DNA of 64,000 nucleotides from Nocardioides alkalitolerans (GCA_038184435.1 CP116227.1:3191501-3255500); one strand, 5' to 3'. Positions 1 through 8,499 are shown, counted from the stretch's first letter. The notes: generated by a model from the letters alone, not told the origin. Made by a program: numbers and translations.

Positions 1-1009
1 CCGTGTTGAGCGCGGCACCCTTGCGGAGGTTGTCGTTGCTGACGAACAGGGCCAGGCCGCGGCCGCCGTCGACGCCCTCGTCGACGCGGATCCGGCCGAC
101 CAGCGACGGGTCCTTGCCGGCCGCGTCGAGCGGCGTCGGGATGTCGACCAGCTGCACGCCGGGGGCGTCCGCGAGGAGCTCCTTGGCACGCGCCGGCGAC
201 AGCGGCCGCGCGAACTCGGCGTTGATCGCCAGCGAGTGGCCCGTGAAGACCGGGACACGCACGCAGATGCCGGAGACGCGCAGCTCGGGGATGCCGAGGA
301 TCTTGCGCGACTCGTTGCGCAGCTTCTGCTCCTCGTCGGTCTCCTCGAGGCCGTCGTCGACCAGGTTCCCGGCGAAGGGCAGCACGTTGTAGGCGATCGT
401 CTTCTTGTAGACCCCCGGCTCGCCGAACGCGACGGCCCCGCCGTCGTAGGCCAGCTCGCGAGCCTTGTCGCCCGCCGCCTCGATGCCCGTGGCGAGCTCC
501 TCGACGCCAGCGACGCCGGAGCCCGAGACCGCCTGGTACGTCGACGCGACGAGCCGCACCAGGCCGGCCTCGTCGTGCAGCGGCTTGAGGACGGGCATGG
601 CCGCCATCGTCGTGCAGTTGGGGTTGGCGATGATGCCGCGCCCGGCCGCGATGACGGACGCCGCAGCCTCCGGGTTCACCTCGGAGACGACCAGCGGGAT
701 CGCGGGGTCCTTGCGGAAGGCGCTGGAGTTGTCGACCACGATGACGCCGGCGTCGACGAACCGCTGCGCCTGCGCGCGCGACGTCGTCGCGCCCGCGGAG
801 AACAGCGCGATGTCGAGACCGCTCGGGTCGGCCGTGGACGCGTCCTCGACCGTGATCTCGCGGTCACCGAAGGGCAGCACGGTGCCCGCCGAGCGCGCCG
901 AGGCGAAGAACCGCACCTCGTCGGCCTCGAAGCCGCGCTCGAGGAGGATCTGCCGCATGGCGACGCCGACCTGCCCGGTGGCGCCCACGACGCCGATGTT
1001 CACGCCCAT
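1..1009 (-). CDS. asd: Aspartate-semialdehyde dehydrogenase, 3' end cut by window edge
   Basis: Reduces aspartyl phosphate to aspartate semialdehyde with NADPH, the second step of the lysine/threonine/methionine/diaminopimelate branch. The 336 visible residues begin with MGVNIGVVGATGQVG, a Rossmann nucleotide-binding start, and include NPNC with the catalytic Cys near residue 132 and a GHS motif near the substrate site. The frame is open to the window edge inside the conserved SDNLRKGAALN-type C-terminal region, so only about ten residues are missing. The ATG lies one base after the lysC stop, so the two are certainly one operon and probably translationally coupled. Confidence 0.96.
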   Translation of the reverse strand, partial: MGVNIGVVGATGQVGVAMRQILLERGFEADEVRFFASARSAGTVLPFGDREITVEDASTADPSGLDIALFSAGATTSRAQAQRFVDAGVIVVDNSSAFRKDPAIPLVVSEVNPEAAASVIAAGRGIIANPNCTTMAAMPVLKPLHDEAGLVRLVASTYQAVSGSGVAGVEELATGIEAAGDKARELAYDGGAVAFGEPGVYKKTIAYNVLPFAGNLVDDGLEETDEEQKLRNESRKILGIPELRVSGICVRVPVFTGHSLAINAEFARPLSPARAKELLADAPGVQLVDIPTPLDAAGKDPSLVGRIRVDEGVDGGRGLALFVSNDNLRKGAALNT

Positions 1010-1010
1010 G

Positions 1011-1532
1011 TCAGCGCCCCGTCCCTGCGTAGACGACGGCCTCGCCGTCGGAGTCGTCCAGGTCGAACGCCGTGTGCGCCGCGCGCACCGCGTCGTCGAT
1101 CTGGGTCTCGTCGATGATGACCGAGATGCGGATCTCCGAGGTGGAGATCATCTCGATGTTGACGCCCGCCGCGGCCAGCGACGCGAAGAACTTCGCGGTG
1201 ATGCCCGGGTGGGACTTCATGCCGGCACCGATCAGCGAGACCTTGCCGATCTGGTCGTCGTAGAGCAGCTTGTCGAAGCCGACCTGCTCCTGGAGCGCCG
1301 CGAGCGCCGTCACGGCGGTCTGGCCGTCCTCGCGCGGCAGCGTGAACGAGATGTCCGTGCGGCCCGTCGCGGCGGCGGAGACGTTCTGCACCACCATGTC
1401 GAGGTTCACGGCCGTCGTCGCGAGCGTCTCGAAGATGCGCGCCGCCTCGCCCACCTTGTCGGGCACGCCGACGACGGTGATCTTGGCCTGGCTCTTGTCG
1501 TGGGCGACGCCCGAGATGATCGCGTCTTCCAT
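1011..1532 (-). CDS. Probable internal start: aspartate kinase beta (ACT-domain) subunit
   Basis: Within lysC an in-frame ATG at 1532 begins MEDAIISGVAHDKSQAK, which lines up with the known start of the separately translated beta subunit in Corynebacterium-type aspartate kinases. A GCAGGGAGCAGCC stretch directly upstream gives a plausible ribosome site about 7 bases from the ATG. The product would be 173 residues consisting only of the ACT pair, forming an alpha2beta2 enzyme with full-length LysC. Internal initiation is inferred, not shown. Confidence 0.55.
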   Translation of the reverse strand: MEDAIISGVAHDKSQAKITVVGVPDKVGEAARIFETLATTAVNLDMVVQNVSAAATGRTDISFTLPREDGQTAVTALAALQEQVGFDKLLYDDQIGKVSLIGAGMKSHPGITAKFFASLAAAGVNIEMISTSEIRISVIIDETQIDDAVRAAHTAFDLDDSDGEAVVYAGTGR

Positions 1533-2279
1533 GGCTGCTCCCTGCTGCTCGGGGACGATCCAGGTGCCTTCCTTCTGGGAGAAGGTCGAGCGCACGTGGA
1601 TGGGCATGTTGTGGCGGCGGCCGTACTCGACGCACCGCAGGTGGAGGATCTTCGCGCCGTTCGCGGCCATCTCGAGCATCTCCTCCGTGGAGACGCGGTC
1701 GAGCTTGCGGGCCTTGGGGACGATGCGGGGGTCGGCCGTGAAGACGCCGTCGACGTCGGAGTAGATCTCGCAGACCTCGGCGCCCAGCGCCGCCGCGAGC
1801 GCGACCGCCGTAGTGTCGGAGGCGCCACGGCCGAGGGTCGTGACGTCCTTCGTGTCCTGGCTGACGCCCTGGAAGCCCGCCACGATCGCGATGTCGCCGG
1901 CCTGGATAGCCTGCTCGATGCGGCCGGGCGTGATGTCGATGATCTTCGCCCGGCCGTGCGCGGAGTCGGTGATGACGCCGGCCTGCGAGCCGGTGAACGA
2001 GCGCGCCTGGTAGCCCAGCTGGTTGATCGCCATGGCGACGAGCGCCATCGAGATGCGCTCCCCGGCCGTGAGGAGCATGTCGAGCTCGCGCGGCGGCGGG
2101 ATCGGCGTGACCTGCTGCGCGAGGTCGCGGAGCTCGTCGGTCGTGTCACCCATCGCGGAGACGACCACGACGACGTCGTGGCCCTTCTTGCGGGTCGCCA
2201 CGATGCGCTGCGCGACCCGCTTGATCCCGGCCGCGTCGGCCACGGACGAGCCGCCGTACTTCTGCACGACAATGCTCAC
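1011..2279 (-). CDS. lysC: Aspartate kinase
   Basis: Phosphorylates aspartate, the entry step of aspartate-family amino acid synthesis. The 422 residues match the usual actinobacterial length. The N-terminal KYGGSS motif (residues 7-12), the amino-acid-kinase fold and two C-terminal ACT regulatory domains (about 265-420) are clear, so lysine/threonine feedback control is likely. The GTG start at 2279 follows an AGAGGG-type ribosome site. The upstream neighbour is the DUF5063 gene, 148 bases away, so lysC may have its own promoter; asd follows after one base. Confidence 0.97.
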   Translation of the reverse strand: MSIVVQKYGGSSVADAAGIKRVAQRIVATRKKGHDVVVVVSAMGDTTDELRDLAQQVTPIPPPRELDMLLTAGERISMALVAMAINQLGYQARSFTGSQAGVITDSAHGRAKIIDITPGRIEQAIQAGDIAIVAGFQGVSQDTKDVTTLGRGASDTTAVALAAALGAEVCEIYSDVDGVFTADPRIVPKARKLDRVSTEEMLEMAANGAKILHLRCVEYGRRHNMPIHVRSTFSQKEGTWIVPEQQGAAMEDAIISGVAHDKSQAKITVVGVPDKVGEAARIFETLATTAVNLDMVVQNVSAAATGRTDISFTLPREDGQTAVTALAALQEQVGFDKLLYDDQIGKVSLIGAGMKSHPGITAKFFASLAAAGVNIEMISTSEIRISVIIDETQIDDAVRAAHTAFDLDDSDGEAVVYAGTGR

Positions 2280-2427
2280 GTCAGACCCTCTTCACCCAGT
2301 ACGACGCGGCCCGTCGCCTCGCGACGGACCGCTCTTGACCGGCGCCGATCCTACCGGCGCGGCCGGGGTGCGCCCGACCGCGTCCCACGGTGGGAGCCGC
2401 CGCCGGACCTGCCGAGGGGGCGGGGGC

Positions 2428-3117
2428 TCAGCGGCCGGCGTCGAGCATCTCGTCGGCGGCCGCGATGCGCTCCACCTCGCCGACGAAGCTGGCGTCGAGA
2501 CGGGCGTGGGCGACGATCGACTGCAGGGCCCGGAGGGCACCCGAGGCCTCGCTGCCCCAGCTCGCGACGTACGAGAACTGCCACCACCAGAGGGCCTCGG
2601 CGACGCGGCCGGCCTCGAAGTGGCGCAGGCCGTGGGCGAGGGCGGAGGCGACCGACGTGAGATCGTCGGACAGCGTCGACTCGACGAGCTCCGGCGCTCC
2701 CCCGGTGTCGGGGCCGTAGGGGTCGAACACCTCGGTGAACTGGTCCACCCCGTCGAGCAGGTCGGCCAGCCGCAGCCGCATCTCGTCGAGGTCGGGATCC
2801 GGACCCGCGTCGGGCTCGAACTCCTCGACCGGGTCGAAGTCCTGCTGCACCCCGAGGCGCGCTCCCGCGAGGAGCACCTGCGAGACCTCGAGCAGCAGCA
2901 GCGAGATCGACCGGCTGCCGTCGGCCTCGCGGGCGATCGCCTGCAGCGCCACGAGGAAGCTCGCGACCTGGTCGGCGATCTGCTGCGCGAACTCGTCGGG
3001 CGCCTCGCGGGTCTCGACGGGCGCGACCTCCGCCAGCGACCGCAGCGCGGCCTCGTCCTCCGGGTCCAGCCCGGTCAGGTCGAAGACGACGCCCTCGTCC
3101 TTGAAGCTGTCAGTCAT
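2428..3117 (-). CDS. DUF5063-family protein
   Basis: A 229-residue acidic soluble protein without signal peptide or membrane segment, resembling the DUF5063 family that commonly follows recR in actinobacteria. Function is unknown. The ATG at 3117 is preceded by GGAGGAGATCGGCAG, a strong ribosome site, and overlaps the end of recR by eight bases; the longer upstream frame lies inside recR and is rejected. A Trp-rich stretch (ALWWWQFSYVASWG) sits in the C-terminal third. Its place behind dnaX-ybaB-recR suggests co-expression with repair and replication genes only. Confidence 0.8.
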   Translation of the reverse strand: MTDSFKDEGVVFDLTGLDPEDEAALRSLAEVAPVETREAPDEFAQQIADQVASFLVALQAIAREADGSRSISLLLLEVSQVLLAGARLGVQQDFDPVEEFEPDAGPDPDLDEMRLRLADLLDGVDQFTEVFDPYGPDTGGAPELVESTLSDDLTSVASALAHGLRHFEAGRVAEALWWWQFSYVASWGSEASGALRALQSIVAHARLDASFVGEVERIAAADEMLDAGR

Positions 3118-3709
3118 CTGCCGATCTCCTCCCGACGAAAGCGCGGCCGAGGGTGACCTCGTCGGCGTACTCCAGGTCACCACCCACCGGCAGTCCACTC
3201 GCAAGTCGGGTCACGCGCAACCCCAGGGGCTTGAGCATGCGCGTGAGGTAGGTCGCCGTCGCCTCGCCCTCGAGGTTGGGATCGGTCGCGAGGATGACCT
3301 CGGTGACCGCGCCGTCGGCGAGCCGCACCATCAGCTCGCGGATGTGGAGCTGCTCCGGGCCGATGCCGTCGATCGGGCTGATGGCGCCGCCGAGCACGTG
3401 GTAGCGCCCCTTGAACTCGCGGGTGCGCTCGATCGCGACGACGTCCTTGTACTCCTCGACGATGCAGATCACCGAGACGTCACGGCGCGGGTCGCGGCAG
3501 ATGCGGCACTCCTCCTCGGAGGAGACGTTGAAGCAGATGCGGCAGAACTTCACCTTCACCGTGACCTCGACGAGGGCGTCGGCGAGCCGCCGGACGTCCG
3601 TCGGGTCGGCCTGCAGCAGGTGGAAGGCGATGCGCTGCGCGCTCTTCGGACCCACGCCGGGCAACCGGCCGAGCTCGTCGATGAGGTCCTGGACGACGCC
3701 TTCGTACAC
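3110..3709 (-). CDS. recR: Recombination mediator RecR
   Basis: Loads RecA at gaps together with RecF and RecO. The 199-residue product is the normal family length when the GTG at 3709 is used (VYEGVVQDLIDELGRLPGVG); the longer frame adds a non-homologous Arg/Ser-rich leader. Seen are a helix-hairpin-helix at residues 10-30, the four-cysteine zinc finger (Cys 56, 59, 68, 71) and a Toprim domain from about residue 79. It sits 16 bases after the YbaB gene, the standard dnaX-ybaB-recR order. Confidence 0.96.
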   Translation of the reverse strand: MYEGVVQDLIDELGRLPGVGPKSAQRIAFHLLQADPTDVRRLADALVEVTVKVKFCRICFNVSSEEECRICRDPRRDVSVICIVEEYKDVVAIERTREFKGRYHVLGGAISPIDGIGPEQLHIRELMVRLADGAVTEVILATDPNLEGEATATYLTRMLKPLGLRVTRLASGLPVGGDLEYADEVTLGRAFVGRRSADD

Positions 3710-3725
3710 CGAGCGGGACCGCCGC

Positions 3726-4139
3726 TCAGAAGCCGATGCCGCCGGGCAGGCCCGGCGCACCGCCCTGGGGACCGCCCTCGGGGCCGCCGAAACCGCCGAG
3801 ACCGCCGGCGAGCGGGCCGAGCTTCTCCGCGGCCATGCGGTCGGCCTGGGTGCGCGCGTCCCGGTACGCCGCCACGATCAGGTCACCCAGGTCGGAGAGC
3901 GAGTCGGGGTCGGCCGCGTCGACGGCGCTCGGCGGGATGACCACGCCCTTCAGCTCGCCCGAGCCGGACACGCGCACGGTCACGCCGCCGGACGAGCCGT
4001 CGACCTCCGCCTCCTCGAGCTCGGCCTGCGCGGCCACGAGCTGCTCCTGCATCTGCTGGGCCTGCTGGAGGAGGGCGCCCATGTCGAAGCCGCCTCCCCC
4101 GGGGAGGCCGCCGGCCGGGTCGAACGGGTTCTGGCTCAT
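3726..4139 (-). CDS. YbaB/EbfC-family nucleoid-associated protein
   Basis: A 137-residue homologue of the YbaB/EbfC DNA-binding family, which binds DNA as a dimer. The core shows the amphipathic helix rich in Gln (MGALLQQAQQMQEQL), the VTV-SG-GE strands and a terminal helix; a Gly/Pro-rich tail of about 30 residues is added as in many actinobacteria. The ATG at 4139 has GGAGCACCCG upstream. It lies between dnaX and recR, its conserved position. Confidence 0.93.
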   Translation of the reverse strand: MSQNPFDPAGGLPGGGGFDMGALLQQAQQMQEQLVAAQAELEEAEVDGSSGGVTVRVSGSGELKGVVIPPSAVDAADPDSLSDLGDLIVAAYRDARTQADRMAAEKLGPLAGGLGGFGGPEGGPQGGAPGLPGGIGF

Positions 4140-4215
4140 CGGGTGCTCCTCGGTGGATCGGGCGGGTCGGGTCGGACAGGTCTGCGGGCCCCAGTGTGCC
4201 GGGGTGGTGTGCGGG

Positions 4216-6618
4216 TCAGTCGTGGCGGATCTGGTCGATGACGACTGCCCCGAGCTCCCGCTCCAGTAGCGCCGTGCCCGCCAGGTCGGGGGCGTCGTCG
4301 ACGGGGTCGTCGGGCGACGCGGCATCGTCGGGGTCGTCGAGCCAGGCGGGCGGCTCGTCGGGCGGGGGGCCGTCCTGCGCCGCCGCCCGCTGGCCGGCGG
4401 CCGCGTGCGCCTGACGTGCGGCGTCTGCCGGTCGGGCGGGGGGCTCGGGACGCTCGACGGGCTCCGGGCGCTCCGGGCGCTCCTGGCGCTCCGCCTGCGG
4501 GGCGGGGCCGGGCTGGTCACGCGGCTCGGTCTCCGCGGGGCGCTGGGTCTGTGCGGCGGGGGCACCCGCTCCGCCGGGCTCGACGGCGGGAGGCTGCGGG
4601 GCGCGTGGCGGGGTGGGCCCGCCGCCTCCGGTGCCCCCGCTGCCTCCGGCGGCGCCCGGGTCGACGATCGCCTCGATGCGCCAGTCGAACCCGAAGGTGC
4701 GGACCGTCGCCTCCTGCACGACCTCGATGCTGCCGCCCGACTCGAACGACGAGCGGGCGCCGGCGTTGGCGAACCCGAGCGTGAGCACGCCGTCGGAGAA
4801 CGCCACGACCTGCGCGTTCTTCGACAGGTGGATCCAGGTGACCCGCCGCATCGACTTCGTGGCCTCGACGACCTCGGGCCACAGCCGCCGCACGTCGGCG
4901 AGCGTCATGCCGCCCGAGGACGAGCCCGCGCCGGACGGGGCTGCGCCGGACGGGGCCGGAGCGGCCGGGGCGGACGGGCCCGGCGTCGGCTCCGGGGCGG
5001 CCGGGGCGGGAGCAGCGGGAGCCGCCTGGGCGCCGCCGGGCACCACCGCGGTGGGCCACCCGTCGTCGGTGGTCGGGGCGTCGGCGTACGCCTGCTCGCC
5101 GGGACGCTCGCCGGGGCGGTCCGCGGGCGGGCCGGCGGGTGCGGCCGGCTCGGTGCGCTCGGGCTCCGCCGGCCGAGGAGCCGGCTGGCCGCCGTCGTGC
5201 TCACCGGGGCGGTCCCCGGGGCGGTCGCCGACCGGCGACGGAGGCGCTGCCGGACGCGGCGGCACCGGGGGCGGCTGGTCGGCGACGGGGCGCGGGTCCC
5301 GGCGCTCGGCCGGACGCTCGGGGGCCTGCGGCGCGGCAGGGGCCGCGGCCTGGGCCTGGGCCGGCAGCGCGTCCGCGAGCCGCGGGCGCACGGTGCGCGG
5401 CGCCGGGGCGGCCGCACCGTCGGCCTCGGCGGCGATCGCGGCGCCGCCGGGCATCGCCATCCGCCGCTCGATGCGGTCGAGGCGCGCCATCACGCCGTCG
5501 CTGGTGGAGTCGGCGGCGGGCAGCAGCACCCGGGCGCAGATCAGCTCGAGGAGCAGCCGGGGCGCCGTGGCACCGCGCATCTCGGTGAGCCCGGCGGCCA
5601 CGAGGTCGGCGGCGCGGCTCAGCTCGGTCGCACCGAAGCGGGCCGCCTGGGCGCTGAGGCGCTCGCCCTGGTCCTCCGCGACCTCGAGCAGGCCGGTCGC
5701 CGGGGCGTCGGGCACCGCGGCGATGATGACGAGGTCGCGCAGGCGGCGCAGCAGGTCCTCCGTGAAGCGCCGCGGGTCCTGGCCCACCTCGATGACCTTG
5801 TCGACGACGCCGAACACGCCCGCGCCGTCACCCGCGGCGAACGCGTCGATCACCTCGTCGAGCAGCGTGTCGGGGGTGTAGCCGAGCAGGCCCGTCGCCA
5901 GCGCGTGGGTCACGCCGTCGGGGCCGGAACCCCCGATGAGCTGGTCGAGCACCGAGAGGGTGTCGCGGGCCGAGCCGGCACCGGCGCGCACCACGAGCGG
6001 CACCGCCGCGGGCTCGATCGGCACGCCCTCGCGGTCGCACAGCTCCTGCAGGTATCCCGACAGGAGCTTCGGCGGGATCAGCCGGAACGGGTAGTGGTGG
6101 GTGCGCGACCGGATCGTCGGGATGACCTTGTCGGGCTCCGTCGTCGCGAAGATGAACCGGAGGTGGGGCGGCGGCTCCTCCACCAGCTTGAGGAGCGCGT
6201 TGAAGCCCTGCGTCGTCACCATGTGGGCCTCGTCGATGACGTAGACCTTGTAGCGGCTGTGGACGGGCGCGAAGAACGCCTTCTCCCGCAGGTCGCGGGC
6301 GTCGTCCACACCACCGTGGGATGCGGCGTCGATCTCGATGACGTCGATGGAGCCCGGGCCGCCGCGCGCCAGGTCGCGGCACGAGCGGCACTCGCCGCAC
6401 GGGTCGGCGATCGGCGCCTGCTCGCAGTTGAGCGCCCGCGCCAGGATGCGCGCGCTCGTGGTCTTGCCGCAGCCGCGGGGGCCCGAGAACAGGTAGGCGT
6501 GGTTGACCCGGTTGCTCGCCAGGGCGGCGCGCAGCGGCTCGGTGACGTGGTCCTGGCCGATGACCTCGGCGAACGTCTCCGGGCGGTAGCGCCGGTAAAG
6601 AGCGAGGGGGGAGTCCAC
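4216..6618 (-). CDS. dnaX: DNA polymerase III subunits gamma and tau
   Basis: Clamp-loader ATPase that joins the replicative polymerase to the helicase. From the GTG at 6618 the product has 800 residues: an AAA+ module with Walker A GPRGCGKT (46-53), a zinc module (Cys 65, 74, 77, 80), the IDEAH Walker B and sensor motifs. A long Pro/Ala-rich linker (about 400-600) leads to a tau-type C-terminal region. A second GTG three codons upstream (6627) is equally possible. I see no obvious A-rich frameshift slip site, so whether a short gamma form is made is open. Confidence 0.95.
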   Translation of the reverse strand: MDSPLALYRRYRPETFAEVIGQDHVTEPLRAALASNRVNHAYLFSGPRGCGKTTSARILARALNCEQAPIADPCGECRSCRDLARGGPGSIDVIEIDAASHGGVDDARDLREKAFFAPVHSRYKVYVIDEAHMVTTQGFNALLKLVEEPPPHLRFIFATTEPDKVIPTIRSRTHHYPFRLIPPKLLSGYLQELCDREGVPIEPAAVPLVVRAGAGSARDTLSVLDQLIGGSGPDGVTHALATGLLGYTPDTLLDEVIDAFAAGDGAGVFGVVDKVIEVGQDPRRFTEDLLRRLRDLVIIAAVPDAPATGLLEVAEDQGERLSAQAARFGATELSRAADLVAAGLTEMRGATAPRLLLELICARVLLPAADSTSDGVMARLDRIERRMAMPGGAAIAAEADGAAAPAPRTVRPRLADALPAQAQAAAPAAPQAPERPAERRDPRPVADQPPPVPPRPAAPPSPVGDRPGDRPGEHDGGQPAPRPAEPERTEPAAPAGPPADRPGERPGEQAYADAPTTDDGWPTAVVPGGAQAAPAAPAPAAPEPTPGPSAPAAPAPSGAAPSGAGSSSGGMTLADVRRLWPEVVEATKSMRRVTWIHLSKNAQVVAFSDGVLTLGFANAGARSSFESGGSIEVVQEATVRTFGFDWRIEAIVDPGAAGGSGGTGGGGPTPPRAPQPPAVEPGGAGAPAAQTQRPAETEPRDQPGPAPQAERQERPERPEPVERPEPPARPADAARQAHAAAGQRAAAQDGPPPDEPPAWLDDPDDAASPDDPVDDAPDLAGTALLERELGAVVIDQIRHD

Positions 6619-6677
6619 GAGAGGCACCCTAACGAGAGGCGCTGACAACCTCGACCGCAGCGGTCGGGGGACGAAAA

Positions 6678-6770
6678 GGCCCCCCGTGCACCCGGCAGAG
6701 CTCACTTACCCTTGCTGCCTTCCGGCCCTGGGGGAATTGGGCGAGGTGCCGCCACACGGGGGGTTGGCAG
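6678..6770 (-). ncRNA. ffs: Signal recognition particle RNA, small bacterial (4.5S) type
   Basis: Read on the minus strand, the segment contains the diagnostic SRP domain IV core: CCGGAAGGCAGCAAGGG followed by GTAAGTGAGCTC. It is closed by a long helix in which CCCCCCGTGTGGCGG at the 5' side pairs with CGGGTGCACGGGGGG at the 3' side. The length is about 93 bases; the exact ends are judged from the helix. The 3' helix is directly followed by CCTTTTCG, which may serve as terminator. Its location just upstream of dnaX is common in actinobacteria. Confidence 0.93.
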
Positions 6771-6909
6771 CGAGTGTAGGCGACCCCCCGAGCGAGCGAC
6801 AACGCGACCACTCCGGGGACGGCGGAGCGCGGCGGACCGCGCCGTACGGCGGGTGTCGGCGCGCCCACCGGATTTCACCGGCCCCGCGGGACCCAGTACG
6901 CTCCTCGGC

Positions 6910-6997
6910 GGAGGTATCGCCTAGTGGCCTATGGCGCACGGCTGGAATCCGTGTTGGGTTAACGCCCTCGGGGGTTCGAATCCCCCTACCTCCGCCA
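6910..6997 (+). tRNA. tRNA-Ser (anticodon GGA)
   Basis: The seven-base acceptor arms GGAGGTA and TACCTCC pair perfectly. The anticodon loop in ACGGC-TGGAATC-CGTGT gives GGA, decoding UCC/UCU. A long variable arm (TGGGTTAACGCCC), typical of class II tRNAs such as Ser, precedes the T arm GGGGG-TTCGAAT-CCCCC. The discriminator is G at 6994 and CCA is encoded at 6995-6997. Confidence 0.96.
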
Positions 6998-7007
6998 CGT
7001 GCTCGAC

Positions 7008-7048
7008 GCGAGAACCCCCGCCGGGGTCGACCCGGCGGGGGTTCTCGC
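7008..7048. terminator. Strong hairpin after tRNA-Ser
   Basis: An 18-bp perfect inverted repeat (7008-7025 with 7031-7048, GCGAGAACCCCCGCCGGG on the left) around a five-base loop GTCGA, followed by GTTTC. It lies between the tRNA and the convergent remnant gene and would work in both directions. Confidence 0.8.
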
Positions 7049-7065
7049 GTTTCGCGGGCGCGATG

Positions 7066-7284
7066 TCAGACCGTGATCTCCAGCCGCCGGATGCTGTCGT
7101 CGACCACCGTGAAGATCATCCGCAGGTCGACCTCGCCGCCGGGGAAGTTCCCGGACAGGTGGGTGGCCACCTCCCAGGCGTCGTCCGCCGGCCGGGTGAC
7201 CGCGCCCAGCGTCGTCACGACGTCGAACTGCCGTGCCGACTCCTCGAAGACCTCGAGGGTCGCGGCGCGACCCTCGAGGGGCAC
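7066..7284 (-). pseudogene. Truncated SnoaL/NTF2-like protein (5' part missing)
   Basis: The 72 readable residues from a GTG at 7284 begin VPLEGRAATLEVFEES and end FTVVDDSIRRLEITV, matching the second half of an NTF2/SnoaL-fold protein from the PLxGrxxixxF strand-helix to the last strand. The usual 40 or so N-terminal residues are absent, and the upstream sequence immediately becomes the truncated alkylation-repair remnant on the other strand. A chance GGAGG precedes the GTG, so a fragment could still be translated. Not likely functional. Confidence 0.65.
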
Positions 7285-7574
7285 TCGGCGAGGTCCTCCA
7301 CTTCGCCGTCACGGTCACCAACCGCACGGAGGCCGAGACCCGGGTGGTGATCGACTACGTCGTCCACTTCCGCAAGGCCAACGGGACGTCGTCACCCAGG
7401 GTGTTCAAGCTCGCCCAGCGCAGGCTCGCCCCCGGCCGCTCCGCCGACCTACGGGGCACGCACGCGTTCCGCGAGCTGACCACCCGGCGCCACCACGGCG
7501 GCGAGCACGCCCTCGAGATCCAGGTGAACGGACGCCGGCACGGCTACACGACCTTCACCCTCGAGACGGACTAG
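7285..7574 (+). pseudogene. C-terminal remnant of an AlkD-like DNA alkylation repair protein
   Basis: The frame from about 7285 reads LGEVLHFAVTVTN, then DYVVHFRKANG, SPRVFKLAQRRLAPG and a final EIQVNGRRHGYTTFTLETD. This is the C-terminal beta domain that follows the HEAT-repeat part in actinobacterial DNA alkylation repair (AlkD-like) enzymes. The roughly 200-residue HEAT-repeat domain is gone. It abuts the headless SnoaL-like remnant on the opposite strand, implying one deletion that removed the starts of two divergent genes. Confidence 0.65.
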
Positions 7575-7577
7575 ATC

Positions 7578-7619
7578 AACGCTATACAGAAATACATAAA
7601 CGCTATACAGAAATACATA
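7578..7619 (+). repeat. Two perfect tandem 21-bp repeats upstream of the SDR gene
   Basis: Two identical units (7578-7598 and 7599-7619) start AACGCTATACAG and end AAATACATA. They are AT-rich in a GC-rich setting and 21 bp, two helical turns, in period. TATACA and TACATA could serve as -10 elements. They end 19 bases before the SDR start, so they probably form its promoter/operator region. Confidence 0.75.
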
Positions 7620-7638
7620 ACAGCGCTGCACTCGAGGC

Positions 7639-8448
7639 ATGATCTCGACCCCAGCACCGACCCCGCCCACCGCCCACCGTGACCGTCTCGACGGACGCCG
7701 CGCCCTCGTGACCGGCGGCTCCAAGGGCGCTGGCCGCGCCGTCGTCACGCGGCTCCTCGAGATGGGGGCCGACGTGTGGACGACCGCCCGCACGATGCCT
7801 GCCGGCCACGACCGCCCCGACCGCTCCATCGCCGCCGACACCGCGACGCCCGAGGGCGTCGCCCGCGTGGCCGAGCGCATCGCGGAGGCCGGTCCCCTCG
7901 ACGTACTGGTGCACGTCGTCGGCGGGTCGACGACCCCGACCGGCGGTTTCGCCGCCGCCGAGGAGGAGCACCGGCTGCGCGAGCTGAACCTCAACCTGCT
8001 GGGGGCGGTGCGGCTCGACCGCGCGCTCGTCCCCGCCATGGTCGAGGCAGGCGCCGGCACGGTCCTCCACGTCACCTCGATCCAGCGGCAGATGCCGCTG
8101 CACGACGCGACGCTGCCGTACGCCGCGGCGAAGGCCGCGCTGCGCACCTACAGCAAGGGCTTGGCCACCGAGCTCGCTCCCCGCGGGGTGCGCGTCAACG
8201 CCGTCAGCCCGGGCGGCATCGCGACTGAGTCCCACGCCGACTTCGTGGACCTGCTCGCCACGGGCAACGGCATCACGCACCGGGAGGCCGAGCAGGGCAT
8301 CCTCGACTCGCTCGGCGGGGTGCCGCTGGGGCGCTTCGCCACGCCCGAGGAGGTCGCCGACCTCGTGGGGTTCCTCGTCTCGGACCGCGCCGCGACGATC
8401 ATCGGCGCCGAGTACGTGATCGACGGCGGGACCGTCCGCACGGTCTGA
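7639..8448 (+). CDS. SDR-family oxidoreductase
   Basis: A 269-residue classical short-chain dehydrogenase/reductase, probably using NAD(P)(H) on an unknown alcohol or ketone. Seen are TGGSKGAGRA (cofactor binding), a VHVVGG variant of NNAG, the catalytic Ser in VTSIQRQ, YAAAKAA (Tyr and Lys) and the C-terminal IDGG. The ATG at 7639 has only a GAGG-type ribosome site. It stands alone, directly after the paired AT-rich repeats and the gene remnants, so it may belong to the same recently rearranged segment. Confidence 0.9.
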   Translation: MISTPAPTPPTAHRDRLDGRRALVTGGSKGAGRAVVTRLLEMGADVWTTARTMPAGHDRPDRSIAADTATPEGVARVAERIAEAGPLDVLVHVVGGSTTPTGGFAAAEEEHRLRELNLNLLGAVRLDRALVPAMVEAGAGTVLHVTSIQRQMPLHDATLPYAAAKAALRTYSKGLATELAPRGVRVNAVSPGGIATESHADFVDLLATGNGITHREAEQGILDSLGGVPLGRFATPEEVADLVGFLVSDRAATIIGAEYVIDGGTVRTV

Positions 8449-8499
8449 TCGCGTGGGGCGCGAGGTTCGGACGGCCCGACCGCGGGAAGAGCGGGACCC

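Noticed and set aside
2280..2427. Lysine riboswitch before lysC
   Set aside because: The 148-base gap shows only short GC-rich stems and none of the conserved L-box sequence; ACT domains explain feedback control.
6686..7642. Open frame of 318 codons on the plus strand
   Set aside because: It runs through the SRP RNA, tRNA-Ser, the hairpin and two gene remnants; the protein is low-complexity and has no coherent domain.
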